Source of the DNA: Ch71 sp050945695
GTDB lineage: Bacteria > Chloroflexota > Anaerolineae > DRVO01
DNA length: 10,028 nt
Reading direction: 5' to 3'
NCBI GenBank assembly: GCA_050945695.1
Contig: JBMNTK010000152.1
Location: forward strand, 1 to 10,028
Below, in pieces: positions 5,293 through 10,028 of this stretch. Made by a program: the position numbers and the translations under genes. The notes under the pieces are model-generated. The model had not been told where the DNA came from. It ran no database searches and was given only the letters and a program-made list of their open reading frames with translations. Each line of letters begins with the position of its first letter. The stretch's first letter is position 1.

Positions 5293-6105
5293 TCACTCCT
5301 CCGCCGAGCGGCGATAGAGCTCGTCCAGGGTCGAGACCACGTCGTTGAGGGAAGCCACCTGCTGTTCTATGTCCTCGCTCAGCCTGCGCATACGTCCACT
5401 GTCCACGTCTTGTGCCTCCAGGAGCACGACCTGGGAGTATATCGTGCCCAGGCTGTTTACGGTATTCTCCAGCTGCAGTTGCCCCCGTTCCATGGTGCGG
5501 GCTAGCTCCTGCAGGTTGGCCAACTGCGTCTGCTTGCTAGCCAGGGCCCGCTCCAGGTGAGCGCGCACCTCAGGGTCCCCTTCGTTCTGGATGCGGGTGC
5601 GGTACCGGGCGATGTCGTCCGGAGCGGCCTTCAGGTCCCGTTGCACGAGCCGATCGCTGCTCAGCCGATCCAGCCTCTCCGCCAGCCCATACACCTGGGC
5701 CAGCCACTGGTCCACCTGACCGGCGATGTCGAGCAGCCGGTCGCGTAGTAGCCCCTCCCGCCGGCGTGCGATCCCGGCCTCGATGCCGGTTCGGTACTGG
5801 AGGGCTCGCTCCACCTCGGCCTGTAGGTGGGGCAGGCGCAGTCGGCCGGGATCGAACCGCTCCCGCAGCATCTCGGCCACCACCCGCTCGCCCGTTCGGG
5901 CGTCGGTGATGCTGGTCCAGATGATGAGGACCTCGGCTAGCCCGAACAGGATGAGCCAGTACCACCACTGCCACCAGAGGAAGGGACGGGGCAGCAGCCC
6001 AATGGCGAGGATGGCGAGGGCGATGTTGAGCGCGCTCTCGATCCGGAAAAGGGCATGGGCAAGTATGGCCCACCAGGATCGCCGCCGGAGCGTGCTCTCA
6101 CCCAT
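5293..6105 (-). CDS. Two-helix membrane protein with long coiled-coil tail, function unknown
   Basis: 270 aa from the ATG at 6105, which overlaps the end of the HIT gene by eight bases and has GGAG about ten bases upstream. A longer open frame to 6240 lies wholly inside the HIT gene and reads as a shadow. Residues about 20-38 (ALFRIESALNIALAILAIGL) and 43-65 (LWWQWWYWLILFGLAEVLIIW) form two membrane helices with a short loop. Positive RRR at 7-9 suggests both ends face the cytosol. Residues about 68-265 are charged, mostly helical and rich in heptad-like patterns (LQAEVERALQYRTG, ASKQTQLANLQELARTMERG, IEQQVASLNDVVSTLDELYRR). I recognise no catalytic motif and no named family. Its place between a HIT hydrolase and a lipoprotein receptor suggests a membrane scaffold or signalling partner; that is inference. 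Confidence 0.82.
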   Translation of the reverse strand: MGESTLRRRSWWAILAHALFRIESALNIALAILAIGLLPRPFLWWQWWYWLILFGLAEVLIIWTSITDARTGERVVAEMLRERFDPGRLRLPHLQAEVERALQYRTGIEAGIARRREGLLRDRLLDIAGQVDQWLAQVYGLAERLDRLSSDRLVQRDLKAAPDDIARYRTRIQNEGDPEVRAHLERALASKQTQLANLQELARTMERGQLQLENTVNSLGTIYSQVVLLEAQDVDSGRMRRLSEDIEQQVASLNDVVSTLDELYRRSAEE

Positions 6106-6547
6106 GCCGGAGGCTCTCCAGGGCCTGGCGGATGTCGGCGGCGACTTCCTCCAGGTGGGTACGGTCCCCGCGGGCATGGCCCAGGGCCTGCACGCGGAAG
6201 CCGTCGTCGGGATAGCGGGGGATGACGTGCAGGTGGGCATGCATGACCACCTGCCCAGCCGGCCGGTCGTTGGCCATCCACAGGTTGACGCCGGCAGCGG
6301 AGAGGGCCTGTTTGGCCGCCCGCGCTATCCGGGCCCCGACCACCATGACGGGGGCGCTTTCCTCGTCGGGCATCTCGTACAGGTTGACCCGGTGCTGGAG
6401 GGGGATGACCAGGGTGTGCCCGCGGGTGATGGGGTTGATGTCCATGAACGCCAGCACCCGGTCGTCGCGGTAGACGATGCTGGCCGGCTCTTCGCCCGCC
6501 ACTATGCGGCAGAAGACACACTGCGGTTGGTAGGTCGTGGGTCGCAT
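6098..6547 (-). CDS. HIT-family nucleotide hydrolase/transferase
   Basis: 149 aa, normal for a HINT/HIT-like protein. The family cleaves nucleoside phosphoramidates or dinucleoside polyphosphates through a histidine-bound nucleotide. The triad motif is H103-A-H105-L-H107-V-I, with H105 the expected nucleophile, followed by PRYPDDGF. A zinc site is suggested by C10-x2-C13 near the N-terminus with H52. The nucleotide-binding block DINPITRGHTLVIP lies at 36-49 and NLWMANDRPAGQVVMH at 88-103. The ATG start has GAGGGG six bases upstream. It is first in a leftward operon; its end overlaps the membrane protein gene. Exact substrate cannot be told from sequence. Confidence 0.94.
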   Translation of the reverse strand: MRPTTYQPQCVFCRIVAGEEPASIVYRDDRVLAFMDINPITRGHTLVIPLQHRVNLYEMPDEESAPVMVVGARIARAAKQALSAAGVNLWMANDRPAGQVVMHAHLHVIPRYPDDGFRVQALGHARGDRTHLEEVAADIRQALESLRHG

Positions 6548-6575
6548 CCCGTGCCCCTCGGTGATCTGTGGGCGT

Positions 6576-6605
6576 AGTGTAGCACCAGGGAGCGCCTCTT
6601 GGTAA
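6576..6605 (-). promoter_or_regulatory. Probable leftward promoter of the HIT operon
   Basis: On the minus strand, -35 TTACCA (6605-6600), 18-nt spacer, -10 TACACT (6581-6576): four of six matches each. A start near 6569 would give a leader of about 22 nt, just enough to carry the GAGGGG ribosome site. Confidence 0.5.
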
Positions 6606-6617
6606 GCGGGGAGGGGG

Positions 6618-6781
6618 AATTCACCGCAGAGATCGCTGAGAGCGCGGAGAGGGGAAGAAGAGGGACCAGAGAAGGCGATGGGAGGTAGAGGGAATCAGGG
6701 GCGAGTCTGGGCTCCTTCCTTATCTCCTTTCTTATCTATCCTCCTCCTCGGCGGGTTCTCAGCGGTCTCTGCGGTGCAATC
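6618..6781. repeat. Inverted-repeat element, about 160 bp, CACCGCAGAGA ends
   Basis: The left end carries a 20-base core beginning CACCGCAGAGA (6622-6641). The right end carries its reverse complement (6757-6776) with one mismatch, and the match continues more loosely on the inner side. The interior is purine-rich on the left (many GAG, GGA, AAG) and pyrimidine-rich on the right (CTCC, TTCC, TATC), so the whole element could fold into one long imperfect hairpin. There is no open frame inside. Together with 6782-6853, where I see only a weak -10 (TAGAAT at 6807-6812) and the ribosome site of the decayed gene, this accounts for the gap before that gene. It resembles small non-coding dispersed repeats; no transposase is present. 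Confidence 0.65.
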
Positions 6782-6853
6782 CCTTCCCCGATGGCGGAGA
6801 AGGCGCTAGAATGCAAAGGTGCGTTGATAGGAGTGGTAGTTAGGAGCGTTTGT

Positions 6854-7451
6854 ATGGTACGCACACTCAGCCTACGGGCTCGACTTTGAGCCCTGGTGTT
6901 CGGCCTCGCCGTCAGCCTCTGTCCCGCAGCTGGCCTCGCCCAGGGCCCGGACACGGGACCGGAGCTTGAGGCCGCGGCCGTGTCGGTCATTGCCGACATC
7001 AATCAGGCGGATTTCGCTATGAGAGCTATGCGTTCAACCTCGCCGTCGTTGGTAATCGGGTGTACTTCTGGGGCCGTGACTCAGCTCACGGCCCTGAGCT
7101 GTGGATGGGCGATGCCACCGGCATCCGCTTGGTCAAAGACATCACCCCGGTGACTTGGGATGTGGCCCCTCTCATCTGACAGCCTTTGGTGACATGGTGT
7201 ACTTCCGGTGTTCAGTGCCTGGCATCGGCTAAGAACTGTGGAAAAGCGATGGCACGGCAGAGGGTACCGTCCTGGTACAGGACCTGGCGCCGGGCCCCGC
7301 GAGCTCCAACCCCTCGAACTTCGCCCTGCTGGGCGAGATACTCATGATGAGTGCCCTCGATCCCGTAGCGGGGTACGAGCTCTGGGCGGGAACGGTGGCT
7401 GCTGTGTCGGGACCGACGATCTACCTGCCGGTGGTGCTGTCCCAGGAGTAG
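6854..7451 (+). pseudogene. Decayed secreted ELWxxDGT-repeat protein
   Basis: A gene remnant pieced together across three frames. It starts ATG 6854 with TAGGAG seven bases upstream and encodes a signal peptide (MVRTLSLRARL, stop TGA at 6887-6889, then ALVFGLAVSLCPAAGLAQ). A frameshift near 7000-7027 leads to NLAVVGNRVYFWGRD and PELWMGDATGIRLVKDI (ELW at 7096-7104). A second frameshift near 7150-7176 leads to LTAFGDMVYF, a TAA stop at 7230-7232, then ELWKSDGTAEGTVLVQDL (ELW at 7233). A third ELW lies at 7377. The copy ends YLPVVLSQE at TAG 7449-7451. ELW spacing of about 46-48 codons is that of ELWxxDGT repeats, which occur in secreted or surface proteins. At about 199 codons it is shorter than usual, so there may also be internal loss. 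Two stops and two shifts make sequencing error an unlikely sole cause. Confidence 0.85.
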
Positions 7452-7463
7452 CGGGACGGCGAG

Positions 7464-7482
7464 CGGGGAGGGACTCTCCCCG
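7464..7482 (+). terminator. Hairpin after the decayed gene
   Basis: A perfect 7-bp stem (CGGGGAG at 7464-7470 with CTCCCCG at 7476-7482) and a 5-nt loop begin 12 bases after the remnant's stop codon. No T-run follows, so it is probably a relic of the old gene's terminator or part of the adjoining repeat. Confidence 0.35.
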
Positions 7483-7487
7483 GAAGG

Positions 7488-7531
7488 GCGCAGAGGCGCA
7501 ATGGAAGGAGTCGTTCTTGGCGCCTCTGCGT
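7488..7531. repeat. Short inverted-repeat element, GCGCAGAGGCGC ends
   Basis: GCGCAGAGGCGC (7488-7499) is matched by its reverse complement GCGCCTCTGCGT (7520-7531) with one mismatch and a 20-nt middle. The outward continuation CTTTGCGT on the right gives the CGCAAAGACGCAGAGGCGC pattern of a known style of dispersed repeat. Its CGCAGAG core is shared with the element at 6618-6781, and the two bracket the decayed gene. Confidence 0.55.
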
Positions 7532-7545
7532 CTTTGCGTGATACT
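7517..7545 (+). promoter_or_regulatory. Possible rightward promoter of the DUF488 gene within the repeat
   Basis: -35 TTGGCG (7517-7522), 17-nt spacer, -10 GATACT (7540-7545): four of six matches each. The -35 and spacer are made of the right arm of the inverted repeat at 7488-7531. A start near 7552 gives a 30-nt leader that includes the AGGAGG site. Confidence 0.4.
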
Positions 7546-7581
7546 TCTGCCCGTCCATCCCTCAGGCGCTAGGAGGTTCCC

Positions 7582-8022
7582 TTGCCCACGGTCTGCACCA
7601 TCGGGTACCAGAACAAGCCGCTGTCCCACTTCATCGGTCAGTTGCGAGGGGCGGGGGTGCAGGCGGTGATAGACATCCGACTGCGCAACACCTCGCACCT
7701 GGCCGGCTACACCAAGCAGGACACCCTGGAGTTCCTCCTCCAGGAAGGGTTCGGGATCGCCTATGAGCACCACCCGGAGCTGGCGCCTACCGATGAGATT
7801 CTGGACGGCTACCGGAGGAAGCAGGACTGGGACGCGTACCTGGCTGCCTTCCTGCCCCTCCTGGAGGAGCGGCACATGGCGGAGGTGGGCCGAGAGATCC
7901 TGGGCCGCTATGACACCGTCTGCCTGCTCTGCGCTGAGCCTGGCCCCGAGCGCTGCCATCGCCGCCTGGTGGCGGAGCATTGGGCCGAACGGCTGCCCGG
8001 AGTCGTCGTCAGGCACCTCTAG
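7582..8022 (+). CDS. DUF488 family protein
   Basis: 146 aa, normal for DUF488 (PF04343), a family of small cytosolic proteins of unknown function. The N-terminal block TVCTIGYQNKPLSHFIGQLR with VQAVIDIRLRN (27-36) is the family's opening strand-helix-strand. The conserved C-terminal motif is CLLCAEPGPERCHRRLVAEHW (114-134) with two cysteines, then C125-H126-R127. The cysteine, histidine and arginine residues look like an active or metal site, but no reaction is established to my knowledge. The start is TTG 7582, with a near-perfect AGGAGGT site six bases upstream and no ATG nearby. It is not in an operon: a decayed gene lies before it and a separate promoter serves the isomerase gene after it. 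Confidence 0.9.
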   Translation: MPTVCTIGYQNKPLSHFIGQLRGAGVQAVIDIRLRNTSHLAGYTKQDTLEFLLQEGFGIAYEHHPELAPTDEILDGYRRKQDWDAYLAAFLPLLEERHMAEVGREILGRYDTVCLLCAEPGPERCHRRLVAEHWAERLPGVVVRHL

Positions 8023-8120
8023 GATCGCCTGCCAGAGTCTTTCCCAGTCCAGCCCAGATGCCGGACCCTCCTACCGCCCCGATCGCAAGCCCCTCCGGCT
8101 ACACCGCCACAGCCGCCCTC

Positions 8121-8129
8121 TGCTACAAT
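8121..8129 (+). promoter_or_regulatory. Extended -10 promoter of the rhamnose isomerase gene
   Basis: TGCTACAAT is an extended -10 element (TG, one base, then TACAAT, five of six). No good -35 stands 15-19 bases upstream, which is usual for extended -10 promoters. A start near 8136 would give a 65-nt leader with a hairpin (CCGGCC at 8160-8165 with GGCCGG at 8179-8184) ending eight bases before the GGAGG site. Confidence 0.5.
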
Positions 8130-8201
8130 GCGGCCGGATCGGGACTGACACCACAGCGACCGGCCGGGTGAGCGACCGGGCCGGCATGAACGGAGGCTTC
8201 G

Positions 8202-9431
8202 ATGCAGCATTGGCAGAAGGCATACGAGGTGCTGGCTGATCAACTGACGGCGGCCGGCGTAGACGTCGAGGCTGTCAAGGCCGCCCTCAAGGCACAGCGA
8301 ATCGAGACCCCTTCCTGGGGCTATGGCGACTCTGGCACCCGCTTCAAGGTCTTCACCCAGGCCGGGGCAGCGCGGACGCCCTACGAAAAGATCGCCGACG
8401 CGGCCCAGGTGCACCGGTACACGGGAGTGTGCCCGAGTGTGGCGCTGCACATCCCCTGGGACCTGGTGGACGACTTCGGTGAGCTGAGGAGCTACGCCGA
8501 GGGGCTGGGAATGCAGTTGGGAGCGATTAACCCCAACCTCTTCCAGGATGATGACTACAAGCTGGGGAGCCTCGCCCATCCAGACGAAGCGGTGCGCCGG
8601 AAGGCCATCGAGCACGTGCGGGAGTGCACTCGCATCGCCCAGCAGACCGGCTCCAGCGTGATCAGCCTCTGGCTGGCGGACGGCACCAACTACCCGGGCC
8701 AGGACAGCATCCGCGGGCGCAAGCGGCGACTGGAGGAGTCACTGAAGGCGATCTACGCCGACCTGCCGGCCAGCCAGCGCCTGCTCATCGAGTACAAGTT
8801 CTACGAGCCTGCCTTCTACCTGACCGACTTGCCCGACTGGGGCACCGCCTATGCCCTCGCGCTGCGGCTGGGCCAGCGGGCGCAGGTGCTGGTGGACCTG
8901 GGGCACCACCCGATGGGCACCAATGTCGAGCAGATCGTGGGCTTCCTGCTCGACGAGGGCAAGCTGGGTGGGTTCCACTTCAACGCCCGCAAGTACGGCG
9001 ACGATGACCTGACCACCGGTTCCATCAACCCCTACGAGCTGTTCCTCATCTACAACGAACTGGTGGACGCCGAGCGCGATCCCTCGGTGGACATGGACGT
9101 CGCCTACATGATTGACCAGTCCCACAACGTCAAGCCCAAGATCGAGGCCATGATCCAGTCGGTGGTGCAGATCCAGGAGGCGTATGCCAGGGCGCTGCTG
9201 GTGGACCGGGCGAAGCTGGCCGAGCACCAGCAAGCGGGCGACATCGTGGGGGCCGAGGAGACCCTGCGGGCCGCCTACATCACCGACGTGCGTCCGTTGC
9301 TGGCGCAGGTGCGCGCCGAGATGGGGCTCGATCCTCATCCGCTGGCGGCCTACCGGGCGAGTGGCTACGCGGAGCGGGTGGCCGCGGAGCGCGGCAAGTC
9401 CGGTGGAGGAGCGGGCTACCAGGGAGCGTAG
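8202..9431 (+). CDS. rhaI: L-rhamnose isomerase, RhaI (Pseudomonas stutzeri) type
   Basis: 409 aa. Interconverts L-rhamnose and L-rhamnulose in the cytosol; enzymes of this type also act on other aldoses and ketoses such as allose/psicose. It has a xylose-isomerase-like TIM barrel with two metals. Hallmark blocks: WGYGDSGTRFKVFTQAGAARTPYEK (39-63), HIPWD (83-87), SLWLADGTNYPGQDS (155-169), IEYKFYEPAFY (196-206), LVDLGHHPMGTN (230-241) and FHFNARKYGDDDLTTGSINP (258-277). The metal ligands E197, D232, H259 and D305, with H235, D267 and D269, keep the spacing I recall for the P. stutzeri enzyme (constant offset of 22 to E219, D254, H281, D327). The ATG start has GGAGG five bases upstream. No rhamnulokinase or aldolase gene lies in the window, so the pathway continues beyond it or elsewhere. 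Confidence 0.93.
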   Translation: MQHWQKAYEVLADQLTAAGVDVEAVKAALKAQRIETPSWGYGDSGTRFKVFTQAGAARTPYEKIADAAQVHRYTGVCPSVALHIPWDLVDDFGELRSYAEGLGMQLGAINPNLFQDDDYKLGSLAHPDEAVRRKAIEHVRECTRIAQQTGSSVISLWLADGTNYPGQDSIRGRKRRLEESLKAIYADLPASQRLLIEYKFYEPAFYLTDLPDWGTAYALALRLGQRAQVLVDLGHHPMGTNVEQIVGFLLDEGKLGGFHFNARKYGDDDLTTGSINPYELFLIYNELVDAERDPSVDMDVAYMIDQSHNVKPKIEAMIQSVVQIQEAYARALLVDRAKLAEHQQAGDIVGAEETLRAAYITDVRPLLAQVRAEMGLDPHPLAAYRASGYAERVAAERGKSGGGAGYQGA

Positions 9432-9440
9432 GCCGGGCGG

Positions 9441-9485
9441 TAGCGTCAGCGTGGGGGCAGGCCGCCACGCCTGCCCCCGGCGCTA
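9441..9485 (+). terminator. Hairpin after the rhamnose isomerase gene
   Basis: A perfect 10-bp core stem (GGGGGCAGGC at 9453-9462 with GCCTGCCCCC at 9469-9478) has a 6-nt loop. An outer match of TAGCG (9441-9445) with CGCTA (9481-9485) extends it. It starts 10 bases after the stop codon. No T-run follows, so it is at best a non-classical terminator, and it may instead be the first member of the hairpin cluster downstream. Confidence 0.5.
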
Positions 9486-9558
9486 GGGAGAACCCCTCCC
9501 CCGTCCCCTCCCCTGAGCGGGGAGGGGTGTCCGGATCCGCTTCCCTCTCAGGGAAGTA

Positions 9559-9583
9559 CGCCATTTCGCTCCGCGAAATGGCG
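9559..9583. repeat. CGCCATTT hairpin, copy 1
   Basis: A perfect 11-bp stem: arm CGCCATTTCGC, loop TCC, arm GCGAAATGGCG. It shares its outer eight pairs with the hairpin at 9738-9762, and the ninth pair is C-G here and G-C there. Confidence 0.65.
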
Positions 9584-9737
9584 CCGGGCGGGGGGGGGTT
9601 AGGTTCCGACGGGCGGAGCTCCGGGCTAACGCCCTTCGCGCCCGCCCCTGCACTCACGATCGCGTACGGAGCCGGCCGAAGGGCCGGCTTCGCGTAGGTA
9701 GCCGGGGGGTTCAGCCCCCGGCGATAGCCCTCACCCA

Positions 9738-9762
9738 CGCCATTTGGCGCAGCCAGATGGCG
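9738..9762. repeat. CGCCATTT hairpin, copy 2
   Basis: An 11-bp stem: arm CGCCATTTGGC, loop GCA, arm GCCAGATGGCG, with one T-G pair. It is directly followed by the CCCTCTCCC hairpin at 9764-9790, while copy 1 is directly preceded by a CTTCCCT hairpin, so the modules recur as pairs in changed order. Confidence 0.6.
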
Positions 9763-9979
9763 GTCCCTCTCCCATTTCATGGGAGAGGGAAGGCCTAGCC
9801 TCCCTCCCCCGCGAGGGCGCCGCGATGCGATGCGGGAAAGGTACCCGCCCGGCCGAAGGCCCTTTAGCCCCGAACTCCATTCGAGGGCTTCGCGCCGGAT
9901 GGCAGGCAGGAGCGCCCGCTCCTCGCGCCAAATCCCCGATGCCCGGGCGCCAACCATGGCGCAGATACCAATCAAAGAG

Positions 9980-9985
9980 TATAAT
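9980..9985 (+). promoter_or_regulatory. Possible -10 box near the right edge
   Basis: TATAAT in a short AT-rich patch after the hairpin cluster. No recognisable -35 lies 16-18 bases upstream, so it is weak. If real, it would drive a rightward gene outside the window. From 9961 to the end I see no start codon with a convincing ribosome site. Confidence 0.25.
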
Positions 9986-10028
9986 GGTGGATTGAACACT
10001 ATCCATTGCTGGAAAGAGACTTGGCGCG

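Larger units (their letters stand above)
9486..9960. repeat. Mosaic of GC-rich stem-loop repeats without a gene
   Basis: No credible gene lies in 9432-10028; long open frames on the minus strand here translate repeats into proline-, glycine- and arginine-rich strings. Stem-loops seen: 9505-9527 (CCCCTCCCC with GGGGAGGGG), 9540-9556 (CTTCCCT with AGGGAAG), 9559-9583 (11 bp), 9671-9692 (GCCGGC-type), 9701-9722 (GCCGGGGG with CCCCCGGC), 9738-9762 (11 bp with one G-T pair) and 9764-9790 (12 bp, TCCCTCTCCCAT arm). A run of nine G lies at 9590-9598. Such elements (CCCTCTCCC hairpins, GGGGGTTCAGCCCCC) are common dispersed repeats in genomes of this kind, from memory. They may act as mRNA 3' stabilisers, nucleoid sites or mobile palindromes. 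Confidence 0.7.

Noticed and set aside
6106..6240. N-terminal extension of the coiled-coil membrane protein upstream of 6105
   Set aside because: The added 45 residues lie entirely within the HIT coding sequence, are Pro/Thr/Ser-rich, and the inner ATG has an acceptable ribosome site and begins the membrane part cleanly.
5726..6577. Rightward 283-codon open frame opposite the HIT and membrane protein genes
   Set aside because: Covers two well-supported genes on the other strand and has no recognisable motif.
9704..9720. GGGGGTTCAGCCCCC as a tRNA T-arm
   Set aside because: It folds better as an 8-bp hairpin with flanking GCC/GGC. No acceptor stem, D-arm or anticodon arm lies in the right positions.
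9441..9960. Hairpin cluster as a CRISPR array
   Set aside because: Repeats differ in sequence and length, spacing is irregular and no cas gene is near.
9280..9999. Leftward 239-codon open frame over the end of the isomerase gene and the hairpin cluster
   Set aside because: Translates palindromic repeats (for example PSPMKWERDRH, GEGYRRGLNPP) and antisense isomerase sequence; no start signals or domain.

Overview
This is a GC-rich bacterial chromosome window with short spacing between genes, strong sigma70-type promoters and clear Shine-Dalgarno sites. It has no tRNA, rRNA, CRISPR array, transposase or phage gene that I can see. The gene set (RhaI-type L-rhamnose isomerase, galactokinase, single-copy TatA, lipoprotein solute receptor, DUF488), a decayed secreted ELWxxDGT-repeat protein ending in an '-IYLPVVLSQE' tail, and many GC-rich hairpin repeats in intergenic DNA would fit a Chloroflexota (Anaerolineae-like) genome. 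That assignment is inference, not shown by a marker gene.

Left part (1-960): a leftward promoter with perfect -35 TTGACA and near-perfect -10 sits between two perfect palindromes and drives a leader that reaches a gene cut by the left edge. A REP-like repeat follows. Next is a leftward gene for a 112-aa protein with a zinc-ribbon-like cysteine cluster, with its own strong promoter and a clean terminator.

Middle (964-4060): a leftward 12-helix MFS exporter and a rightward galactokinase diverge from a 190-bp region that carries a promoter for each. galK converges on leftward tatA across a long hairpin that could stop transcription from both sides. tatA has its own TATAAT promoter.

4157-6605: a leftward three-gene operon with overlapping or near-touching ends: HIT-family hydrolase, a two-helix membrane protein with a long coiled-coil tail, and a lipoprotein of the branched-chain amino acid receptor type. 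No permease or ATPase accompanies the receptor.

6606-7575: no intact gene. It holds a decayed ELWxxDGT-repeat protein gene (two stops, two frameshifts) bracketed by two inverted-repeat elements built on a shared CGCAGAG core. The second element appears to supply the promoter for the DUF488 gene that follows.

7582-9431: rightward DUF488 gene, then a rightward L-rhamnose isomerase gene with an extended -10 promoter.

9432-10028: no gene. This is a mosaic of at least seven stem-loops, two of which are variants of the same hairpin with a compensatory base-pair change. I found no complete undescribed system. The most interesting signals are the covarying hairpins, the decayed gene bracketed by related inverted repeats, the palindrome-framed promoter at the left edge, and the HIT/coiled-coil/orphan receptor operon.
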